From Planctomycetaceae bacterium (GTDB lineage Bacteria; Planctomycetota; Planctomycetia; Planctomycetales; Planctomycetaceae): 6,083 nt of DNA. The notes under the pieces are model-generated. The model was not told the origin of the DNA, searched no databases, and worked only from the letters and a program-made list of their open reading frames with translations. Made by a program: the position numbers and the translations under genes. Within the stretch, counting starts at the first letter, position 1. Each line of letters begins with the position of its first letter. The stretch spans positions 1 to 6,083 of the forward strand of contig JALWSL010000350.1 in assembly GCA_027080405.1 (NCBI GenBank), written 5' to 3'. Shown here in pieces: positions 1-4,438 of the stretch.

Positions 1-403
1 CCCTCAAAAGTGCTTTTGTCAACCCTTTTTAACATCAAGACCCGCTTATTTTCGCATTTCCAGCGAGAAGCAACAACGAAACGAGAGCGTCATCCTCCTC
101 TCTAGCGTGACAACACTACGGACACTTTTGTTGACGCTGTTTGCCTCACTGGAACAAGCGGCACAATCGATCCGTCTGTCAAGCGCGACTCTGAGAAGCA
201 ACCACCGCTTGAATCGCTATCTCATCACCAGACAGGCCAGCACGATGGCTGAAACAGTGGAACAGAAACTGGCTGCTGCAACTGATACTTGCATACCGAA
301 TACCTGCTACCGAACAAGAACAATTCGTTGGACAGAAGATCCAGAAGGCTGAAACAGGAGGCCCGGCATATCCATACGGATCGATGGAACTTGCAGAGCG
401 CAT
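1..403. other. Unassigned region, no supported gene
   Basis: No reading frame here has a ribosome binding site, a recognisable domain and a sensible start together. A GTG-started plus-strand frame (107-352) would give 81 residues, but it is preceded by pyrimidine-rich sequence without a Shine-Dalgarno. A second open plus-strand frame (213-461) has no good start and runs into the tRNA. A minus-strand frame (179-403) starts directly after the tRNA terminator, also without a ribosome binding site. A short perfect inverted repeat, CAAAAG-TG-CTTTTG, lies at 5-18, but its 2-nt loop makes it a poor terminator. The stretch may be spacer or decayed coding sequence. Confidence 0.5.
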
Positions 404-437
404 AAAAAAATCTCTGTCCGAAATCTCGAACAGAGAT
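404..437 (-). terminator. Intrinsic terminator of tRNA-Glu
   Basis: Read on the minus strand, an 8-bp perfect stem (430-437 with 410-417, ATCTCTGT/ACAGAGAT) encloses a 12-nt loop and is followed at once by seven T residues (410-404). It begins 6 bases beyond the tRNA 3' end. This is the classic rho-independent layout and fits a single-tRNA transcript. Confidence 0.85.
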
Positions 438-442
438 ATTAT

Positions 443-517
<75 letters not shown>

Positions 518-527
518 GGTTCGACAG

Positions 528-555
528 AATTTACAAGACGTTTCGGCATAGTCAA
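528..555 (-). promoter_or_regulatory. Sigma70-like promoter for tRNA-Glu
   Basis: On the minus strand, a -35 box TTGACT (550-555) and a -10 box TAAATT (528-533) are separated by 16 nt. Transcription would begin around 521, only about 4 nt before the mature tRNA 5' end, which is typical of an independently transcribed tRNA. The -35 box lies inside the loop of a 7-bp inverted repeat (534-540 and 561-567). Confidence 0.6.
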
Positions 556-567
556 GCGACCGTCTTG
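534..567. repeat. Inverted repeat overlapping the tRNA-Glu promoter
   Basis: CAAGACG (534-540) and CGTCTTG (561-567) form a perfect 7-bp inverted repeat with a 20-nt spacer that contains the tRNA -35 box. The left arm abuts the -10 box. On the minus strand it could also act as a weak csrA terminator hairpin, but no T-run follows. A 10-bp direct repeat, TTCGACAGAA, occurs on both sides, at 520-529 and 584-593. Confidence 0.5.
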
Positions 568-606
568 AGAATAGCTACCAGAATTCGACAGAAAAGCAAA
601 TTTAGG

Positions 607-825
607 TCATTGGGGAATCGAATTTGAAACCGACCCCGAATCGGTAGCGTGAGGCTGTTCAAGCTGCGATTTAATCGCCTCGTAAACTTCGCTTCGGTGA
701 ATGCTGACTTCTTTGGGAGCCTGAATGCCGAGACGCACCTTATCGCCCCGGATATCAACAACCGTAATGACAATACGGTCGTCGATAACAATGCTCTCAC
801 TTTTCTTTCTTGACAGGACTAGCAT
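607..825 (-). CDS. csrA: Carbon storage regulator CsrA, translational regulator
   Basis: This 72-residue protein is CsrA/RsmA, a dimeric cytoplasmic RNA-binding protein that binds GGA motifs in mRNA leaders and blocks or promotes translation. It starts with the hallmark MLVLSRK. It continues through IVITVVDIRGDKVRLGIQAPKEVSIHR, shown here in two parts: IVITVVDIRGDKVRLG and IQAPKEVSIHR. The RNA-contacting residues L4, R6 and R44 of the E. coli protein are present. The G24 position of the GxxG loop is Asp (DIRG). The last 15 or so residues are a Ser/Gln-rich tail, slightly longer than in enteric CsrA. The start is ATG at 825 with GAGGAG (834-839) 8 nt upstream, and the frame open further upstream lacks homology. 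No fliW or flagellar gene adjoins it. The leader carries several GGA motifs, which suggests self-regulation. Confidence 0.95.
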   Translation of the reverse strand: MLVLSRKKSESIVIDDRIVITVVDIRGDKVRLGIQAPKEVSIHRSEVYEAIKSQLEQPHATDSGSVSNSIPQ

Positions 826-833
826 CTTGCCAA

Positions 834-912
834 CTCCTCTTACTCCATAGGTACACTCTCCAGAAAGCGAAGACGCGAGGCAGGCCCCTTGCTTTTTTTG
901 TAAAAATAGCAA
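834..912 (-). promoter_or_regulatory. csrA leader with GGA motifs and 5' hairpin
   Basis: If transcription starts near 922, the csrA mRNA has a leader of about 97 nt. Its 5' end can fold TTGCT (912-908) with AGCAA (893-889), extended by an inner T/A stem. Further down there are three GGA motifs, CTGGAG (858-863), ATGGAG (843-848) and GAGGAG (834-839). The last is the Shine-Dalgarno itself. Multiple GGAs including the ribosome binding site are the known layout of CsrA autorepression. That it works this way here is an inference. Confidence 0.45.
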
Positions 913-928
913 TTCGCTTATCACTTCG

Positions 929-956
929 ATTATACTGGCACAAGGGTTGCAGGCAA
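929..956 (-). promoter_or_regulatory. Sigma70-like promoter for csrA
   Basis: On the minus strand, TTGCCT (951-956) is followed after 16 nt by a perfect -10 box TATAAT (929-934). Initiation would fall near 922, about 97 nt before the csrA ATG. Confidence 0.6.
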
Positions 957-1138
957 GCCCTTGTACAAAAAATCTGTAAATCTTGACAAAAAAGTCAAAA
1001 TCTTGCTCGCAGCATCGAAATATACAGATGAGCACGAAAGCAGCGTTGTGCCACCAAAAACCGACAAACAAAGGCGAATCGCAGTCCGGTTAAGAGAAAG
1101 ACAAGCCAACAAACGCCACCGACTCCAGAACAAAAGAA

Positions 1139-1168
1139 CATACCCTCGCAAGAAATTCCGAGGGTATG
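1139..1168 (-). terminator. Probable intrinsic terminator downstream of HU
   Basis: A perfect 10-bp stem, CATACCCTCG/CGAGGGTATG, has a 10-nt loop. On the minus strand it is followed by a T-rich but interrupted tail, TTCTTTTGTTCT (1138-1127). It lies 113 nt beyond the HU stop, so the HU transcript would carry a longish 3' end. The imperfect T-tract and the distance leave open that it is a regulatory or small-RNA structure instead. Confidence 0.5.
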
Positions 1169-1281
1169 CAGGCGATAAAACTCTTCTGGACTCTTGGTCT
1201 CGAACTTCCAGTAACTCAACTGGCCAAGCGGTATAACACGAACCCGCCTCCCCAAGCAATGGAGTCCGGGTGGCGAACCCA

Positions 1282-1602
1282 CTATACCATATCTTTAAGT
1301 GCTTTAAGAGGACGCACTTTCACGACGTTGCGCGCGGGCTTCGCCGCAACATTCATCATTTCGCCCGGCTTAAACGGATTCGGACGGGTTGTCGCCTTTG
1401 TCGCCGGTTTGCGTTGAACCTGAATTTTAAGCAGGCCAGGCAGATTGAAAACGCCAGGACCGTTCTTGCTCAAACTATTCTCGATGACTTCACTAAGTCC
1501 ATCCAGAACACTGCTCACCTCTTTTTTAGAAAGCCCTGTTTTTTCAACCAAAGCATTCAGAATTTCAGTTTTGGAAAGTGGCTTTCCTTGCTTCGCAGCC
1601 AT
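1282..1602 (-). CDS. HU/IHF-family DNA-binding nucleoid protein
   Basis: The 106-residue basic protein belongs to the HU/IHF family, dimeric DNA-bending proteins of the nucleoid. Residues 9-46 form the helical dimerisation part, with LSKTEILNALVEKTGLSKKE matching the usual start of HU. Residues 50-62 are the first beta strands, in which the usual GFGTF-type motif is replaced by VFNLPGLLKI. Residues 63-90 are the DNA-binding arm, including R73-P-N-P76, whose P76 corresponds to the intercalating tip proline. The C-terminus, PLKALKDMV, matches the final helix. It is about 15 residues longer than typical HU, partly from a lysine-containing N-terminal extension and partly from a longer KPATKATTR arm. 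The start is ATG at 1602 with GGGAG (1609-1613) 6 nt upstream. It is monocistronic by layout. Which HU paralogue it is cannot be told from this window. Confidence 0.92.
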   Translation of the reverse strand: MAAKQGKPLSKTEILNALVEKTGLSKKEVSSVLDGLSEVIENSLSKNGPGVFNLPGLLKIQVQRKPATKATTRPNPFKPGEMMNVAAKPARNVVKVRPLKALKDMV

Positions 1603-1679
1603 GCGGTTCTCCCAGTAGTGTAAGTTTGATTGTTTACCATAGAGACTCTTTACCCCATCGACCTGAACGGGATGAGCGT

Positions 1680-1708
1680 AGTAAAGTACGCTGCAAGCAA
1701 GTTGTCAA
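1680..1708 (-). promoter_or_regulatory. Sigma70-like promoter for the HU gene
   Basis: On the minus strand, a perfect -35 box TTGACA (1703-1708) is followed after 17 nt by TTTACT (1680-1685), a 4/6 match to the -10 consensus. The predicted start near 1673 gives a leader of about 70 nt. Confidence 0.55.
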
Positions 1709-1789
1709 TCATTTCTACCGGAAAAGCGAGGATTTCACTGGAATTCAAACATTTTCCAGCCGGAAAGTGGCCATAAGAACACTGGCTAA

Positions 1790-2146
1790 CTAGGTATCTT
1801 GTTGGTTTTTTCCCAAAAATTCCCCTCCGCTGATAAACATCCCGTTTTCGCAAGGGGTACACCATTTAATCTCGACCCGATATTCAAACTCCCGGGATTC
1901 ACTCGCCATTTTGACGATCACTTCCCCGGGAGAGATCGCTCCCCGATGCAGAACCCCCAAGCCAAACCGGCTGATTTCGCGAGTGACAGCTGAAATTGTG
2001 TTCCCACGGGAGGTAATGATTTCCGCTGGAACGGAGAGTTCAAGTCGCTCGACGGCTCGATTGTTGTCGACTTCTTCATGGCCAATACTTTCAAGTACAG
2101 CTCTTAAATCAGCCATTGTCGGACGACTCCACGGGTCGGAAGACAT
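1790..2146 (-). CDS. Single-domain PilZ protein, putative c-di-GMP effector
   Basis: This 118-residue soluble protein has a PilZ domain at about residues 28-112. PilZ domains bind cyclic di-GMP through an RxxxR motif and a (D/N)xSxxG motif, and usually act as small receptors or adaptors. Here RxxxR is intact (R30-AVE-R34). The second motif is E57-I-S-R-F-G62, with Glu in place of Asp/Asn, so binding may be altered. The closing strand pattern, WCTPCENGMFISGGEF, fits the family. The first 29 residues are a hydrophilic extension without a membrane segment or signal peptide. The start is ATG at 2146 with AGGAG (2154-2158) 7 nt upstream, a strong ribosome binding site. It is divergent from a second PilZ gene across a repeat-rich spacer. 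No intrinsic terminator is obvious downstream, only a 5-bp TTTCC/GGAAA hairpin at 1753-1766. Confidence 0.88.
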   Translation of the reverse strand: MSSDPWSRPTMADLRAVLESIGHEEVDNNRAVERLELSVPAEIITSRGNTISAVTREISRFGLGVLHRGAISPGEVIVKMASESREFEYRVEIKWCTPCENGMFISGGEFLGKNQQDT

Positions 2147-2179
2147 GTTTTTTCTCCTGCTAAGCTAACACATTTTCTG

Positions 2180-2206
2180 AATTTATCATCGGGACGAGCC
2201 TGACAA
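2180..2206 (-). promoter_or_regulatory. Possible promoter for the leftward PilZ gene
   Basis: On the minus strand, TTGTCA (2201-2206) and TAAATT (2180-2185) are separated by 15 nt, slightly short of the ideal 16-18. The start would fall about 25-30 nt before the ATG. Confidence 0.35.
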
Positions 2207-2275
2207 GACCAGCGAGGCATGCGATTGGGAGAAAGCAAAAATATATCTTTTCTCTGCCCCATCGGTCCCTCATCA

Positions 2276-2298
2276 GCCTGAAAAATGCTTCAGGCATT
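2276..2298. repeat. Two overlapping, mutually exclusive hairpins
   Basis: GCCTGAA (2276-2282) pairs with TTCAGGC (2289-2295) around a 6-nt loop. Alternatively AATGC (2284-2288) pairs with GCATT (2294-2298) around TTCAG. The two structures share bases, so only one can form at a time. No T-run follows on either strand. Confidence 0.55.
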
Positions 2299-2387
2299 CA
2301 TTTCTAGCATAGGTTAATAAATCGGGCAGGAGAAAAATTTTTCGAGTTTTATTGGGATATAGCCGGCCTCGGAGTTTTCGACACAAT

Positions 2388-2424
2388 CCCGCATACTGTT
2401 GCAGCCCGCATTACAGTTGCGGGC
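2388..2424. repeat. Imperfect tandem repeat carrying a GC-rich hairpin
   Basis: Two adjacent units, CCCGCATACTGTTGCAG (2388-2404) and CCCGCATTACAGTTGCGG (2405-2422), share CCCGCAT at the start and GTTGC near the end. The second unit forms a perfect 7-bp inverted repeat, GCCCGCA/TGCGGGC (2404-2410 with 2418-2424), with a 7-nt loop. Confidence 0.6.
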
Positions 2425-2483
2425 GAGCATCGATCACCTATCCGACGTAGCTTGCCTGAATAATTCATACACTTTCAACAGTT

Positions 2484-2489
2484 TATAAT
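2484..2489 (+). promoter_or_regulatory. Perfect -10 box upstream of the rightward PilZ gene
   Basis: TATAAT, followed by G, lies about 280 nt upstream of the PilZ ATG at 2765. No recognisable -35 box sits 16-18 nt upstream, so an activator or another sigma factor would be needed. If it is used, the transcript starts near 2496 and has a leader of roughly 270 nt. Confidence 0.35.
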
Positions 2490-2569
2490 GCCGTAAAGCG
2501 AGGCAAAAACCTTCAGGTGGAACACGGCAAGAGCCGATTTTCATGCTAAAAAGGGCAAAACATCAATTA

Positions 2570-2634
2570 TTGCAACTCCGTAGCTCATCCTGCGAGCTAT
2601 GTTTGACTGCAGCCTACTTCCACCGGAGTTGCAA
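2570..2634 (+). repeat. Nested inverted repeat in the leader of the rightward PilZ gene
   Basis: TTGCAACTCCG (2570-2580) and CGGAGTTGCAA (2624-2634) form a perfect 11-bp outer stem. Directly inside it, TAGCTC (2581-2586) and GAGCTA (2594-2599) form a perfect 6-bp stem with a 7-nt loop, stacked on the outer stem. The remaining 24 nt (2600-2623) are mostly single-stranded and include the palindrome CTGCAG. In RNA this would be a compact folded element 131 nt before the PilZ start; in DNA it could be a protein-binding site. Confidence 0.7.
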
Positions 2635-2738
2635 GGTAACAGTCTCCAATCTGGTTTATTCAGAACTTGCAATCAATGGTTTCTGGAAAGAATTCAGGAG
2701 TCGGCCGGGTATCGGATTGTTTCGAGATGAGGATTAAA

Positions 2739-2765
2739 ATGGACAGGCAAACGGGATTGCGGTAA
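2739..2765 (+). CDS. Possible 8-codon leader ORF overlapping the PilZ start
   Basis: ATG at 2739 begins MDRQTGLR followed by TAA, whose last base is the first base of the PilZ ATG (TAATG). A good Shine-Dalgarno, GAGGA (2729-2733), lies 5 nt before this ATG. That is better than what precedes the PilZ ATG itself (GGGA, 2753-2756, 8 nt upstream). The layout suggests translational coupling by stop/restart. The peptide is too short for any homology, so whether it is translated is an inference. Confidence 0.4.
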   Translation: MDRQTGLR

Positions 2766-3151
2766 TGAGTGTGGGAACAACGACCAGAGACAAGCAGGCT
2801 TTGCGCGTGATCAGCATGCTCCAAAACTGGAGTGACAGGCTCAGTGGACACGTTACGCAAAAGCGGGCACATGTGCGCAAATCTCTGGTAACCAAGCTGA
2901 CCGTCATCATCCCTGAATCGTGTCAGGAAGCGGGTGAAAGCCAGGACAGAAGTATGGTGGAGGTCTGGACGAGAAATATCTCCCAGGGAGGTATTTGCTT
3001 TATCAGCGACGGGAAACTCAAAACCAACGACAACATCGTTATTGTCAATATTGGCAGCAAGTACATGGAAAGCGAACTGGTTCGTGACAGACAGGTTCAC
3101 GATGGCTTCTGGGAGTACGGAGCAAAGTTTATCAAAGAGATCCAGATGTAA
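2765..3151 (+). CDS. Single-domain PilZ protein, likely c-di-GMP-binding
   Basis: The 128-residue soluble protein has a PilZ domain at about residues 33-125. Both c-di-GMP signatures are canonical: RxxxR at R34-AHV-R38 and NxSxxG at N71-I-S-Q-G-G76. The domain ends with the usual WEYGAKFI strand. Residues 1-32 are a hydrophilic, probably helical extension, and there is no signal peptide or membrane segment. By family knowledge such stand-alone PilZ proteins are cytoplasmic c-di-GMP receptors, but the partner is unknown. The ATG at 2765 was chosen because the in-frame sequence just upstream gives no better start and the protein length fits. Its own ribosome binding site is weak, and it may be translationally coupled to the leader ORF. 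Its stop codon directly abuts the stop of the convergent beta-helix gene. Confidence 0.88.
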   Translation: MSVGTTTRDKQALRVISMLQNWSDRLSGHVTQKRAHVRKSLVTKLTVIIPESCQEAGESQDRSMVEVWTRNISQGGICFISDGKLKTNDNIVIVNIGSKYMESELVRDRQVHDGFWEYGAKFIKEIQM

Positions 3152-4438
3152 TCAAAGCTCTCTTTTCCGCTTTCCGGTCAGTCGACTCCTTCGCGCAACA
3201 GGATGGATCACCTCAAACTTTTCGATGATTTTCCCCTGCAGTTTCTTTTTCGCCTGCTCAAAAACAGCCTGGTTCGATATCTGATTGGCAAACGCTTTTG
3301 TGCCGGGTTGATCGAGGTGGAATGAACAGGCAAAGTTTTCCGTTACGCGATTCCCTTTCGCCAAATGCTTTTTGGAACCGAGCATAATCCAGGGACGAAA
3401 TTTTGACGTTTCCAACTTTGGGGACCAAACCACGTTTTGGGAAATCGTACAATTCTGCGCATCGACCAATGTCAAGCCGTGCCAATGGTCGACGGAAATC
3501 ACGTTTCCTGTGACCGCGAAATCAACGAGCGGCCCATCAAACAGGCCGATTCCCTGCACCTGCCCCGGAAAAGGCTGATTGGGGTTGGAATGACCAATGA
3601 GCAGATTTTCCTCGATCCTGATTTTTTTCAGCACTCCCGAGCCTTTTCCAAATCGGAAGCATTGTAACAGATCATCATGATTGCGGTCGCCATCGTGCTT
3701 TTCGTCGCAGTAGGCATTTCTTGCAATGTTCCAGCGGGCGATGCAACCACTTCGCGTCAGACGAATGGCATCACCGGAAAAGTTTTCGACCACGCATCCC
3801 TCAACAATCGAATCGATTGCAGCGGATTGAATGGCGTGCCGCGTGTTGAAAACGTAATTGTTCCGGGAAATCAATCGGCTACCATTTCGCCCCAAGAAGA
3901 TGCCATTATGCAAAGAGACCCATTCTGCTGCATTCAGTTTTTCCGGATGGGACGTTGCGAAAATATAGCAGTCTTCAAGAATCAATTCACTGGATGGTCC
4001 GTATTCGCCCAATGAAACAATAGCGCCATTGTAACGGAGGCTGCCATGTTCGGGGCTGATGCTTAAACCGCGAATGGTCCATCGAGTGCCGGAGCGAAGA
4101 TCGAGTCGGCCGAGCAACGGCGTCTGTCCCTGCTCGGCGGCGATCGTAATCACCTGCCCATTCTCGCCGGAAAAGCGAGCGACCCCATGATATCCGGAAC
4201 GAAGTAGCAGTCTGTCTCCCGACTGCAGGCGTTGAAGCAGTTTCGTCTCAATCATTTTTTGCAAAGAGGGCCAGGGGGATGCCCGGGTGCCCGCATTTTC
4301 AACATGGCCGGTTTGTGGATCGGAATAATACGTTGCAGCCGGGGCCTGAAGAGATGGGACAACCAGCGTTAATACCAGCGTTAAAGACAGGACAGCCAAA
4401 AAAAATCGATGTTTCCAAATCAGTTGCATGTTACGCAT
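3152..4438 (-). CDS. Secreted right-handed parallel beta-helix protein
   Basis: The 428-residue protein starts with a Sec-type signal peptide: basic residues around position 10, a hydrophobic core at 12-29, and probable cleavage near the Ala-rich QAPAA at 31-35. Residues 37-85 match the N-terminal pattern of DUF1565-type beta-helix proteins (TYYSDPQTG, then GTRASPWPSLQ, then SGDRLLLRSGYHG). Residues 105-370 carry repeating short strands and turns such as VEGCVVENFSGDAIRL and ISQNVVW, typical of pectate-lyase-like folds. A charged loop KHDGDRNHDDLLQ (247-259) could hold metal- or substrate-binding residues. The C-terminus is strongly basic. The likely role is binding or cleaving an extracellular or envelope polysaccharide; the substrate is unknown. 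ATG at 4438 was preferred over TTG at 4489 and ATG at 4429 because only it has a weak ribosome binding site (GCAGG, 6 nt away) and a short basic N-region. Confidence 0.82.
   Translation of the reverse strand: MRNMQLIWKHRFFLAVLSLTLVLTLVVPSLQAPAATYYSDPQTGHVENAGTRASPWPSLQKMIETKLLQRLQSGDRLLLRSGYHGVARFSGENGQVITIAAEQGQTPLLGRLDLRSGTRWTIRGLSISPEHGSLRYNGAIVSLGEYGPSSELILEDCYIFATSHPEKLNAAEWVSLHNGIFLGRNGSRLISRNNYVFNTRHAIQSAAIDSIVEGCVVENFSGDAIRLTRSGCIARWNIARNAYCDEKHDGDRNHDDLLQCFRFGKGSGVLKKIRIEENLLIGHSNPNQPFPGQVQGIGLFDGPLVDFAVTGNVISVDHWHGLTLVDAQNCTISQNVVWSPKLETSKFRPWIMLGSKKHLAKGNRVTENFACSFHLDQPGTKAFANQISNQAVFEQAKKKLQGKIIEKFEVIHPVARRSRLTGKRKREL

Larger units (their letters stand above)
826..1281. other. 456-bp spacer between HU and csrA
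   Basis: The spacer holds the csrA leader and promoter (834-956), a TTGAC-A6-GTCAA inverted repeat (983-998) and a strong 10-bp hairpin (1139-1168). It also holds nested short hairpins at 1193-1228: CTTGG/CCAAG outside CCAGT/ACTGG with a 10-nt bulge. A lysine/arginine-rich plus-strand frame (961-1236) has only a TTG start and no ribosome binding site. I see no convincing gene or tRNA. Confidence 0.5.
2147..2764. other. 618-bp repeat-rich spacer between divergent PilZ genes
   Basis: No gene is convincing here. The contents in order are: the leftward PilZ promoter, an imperfect GAGAAA/TTTCTC repeat (2229-2254), two mutually exclusive hairpins (2276-2298), a palindrome GAAAAATTTTTC (2332-2343), tandem imperfect repeats with a GC hairpin (2388-2424), a perfect TATAAT (2484-2489), small GC stems (2509-2536), a nested 11-bp plus 6-bp inverted repeat (2570-2634), and an 8-codon leader ORF (2739-2765). 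GCAGGAGAAAAA occurs once on each strand, at 2326-2337 (+) and 2149-2160 (-). The minus copy is the ribosome binding site of the leftward PilZ gene. Confidence 0.6.

Noticed and set aside
607..1071. Longer csrA reading frame with an 82-residue N-terminal extension
   Set aside because: The extension crosses the csrA promoter, has no homology pattern and no ribosome binding site, and CsrA always starts at MLxL(S/T)R.
961..1236. Lys/Arg-rich plus-strand frame of 91 codons, superficially like a small ribosomal protein
   Set aside because: It has a TTG start without a Shine-Dalgarno, and the basic composition follows from A-rich DNA. It overlaps the hairpin and promoter signals of the minus strand.
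1230..1288. tRNA-like pairing GGTATA...TATACC near the HU stop
   Set aside because: The 59-nt span is too short, and there is no valid T arm, D arm or anticodon stem on either strand.
2326..2343. Shine-Dalgarno-like GCAGGAGAAAAA on the plus strand, a copy of the leftward PilZ ribosome binding site
   Set aside because: No start codon or reading frame follows within a useful distance; it is probably a chance or relic copy.
2490..2541. Resemblance to a GEMM-I c-di-GMP riboswitch (GGCAAA, CC..GG hairpin, GGCAAGAGCC)
   Set aside because: Only scattered matches exist. The second hairpin with the conserved GGG-UUACC type 3' part is missing, so I do not call a known riboswitch.
2543..2737. 64-codon plus-strand frame ending just before the leader ORF
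   Set aside because: There is no ribosome binding site at its ATG, the frame runs through the nested inverted repeat, and the protein shows no domain. Translation is not excluded but is unsupported.
2660..3100. 146-codon minus-strand frame
   Set aside because: It lies antisense over the well-supported PilZ gene and has no start signal or domain.
3677..4015. 112-codon plus-strand frame with a hydrophobic start
   Set aside because: It is a shadow of the beta-helix gene on the opposite strand.
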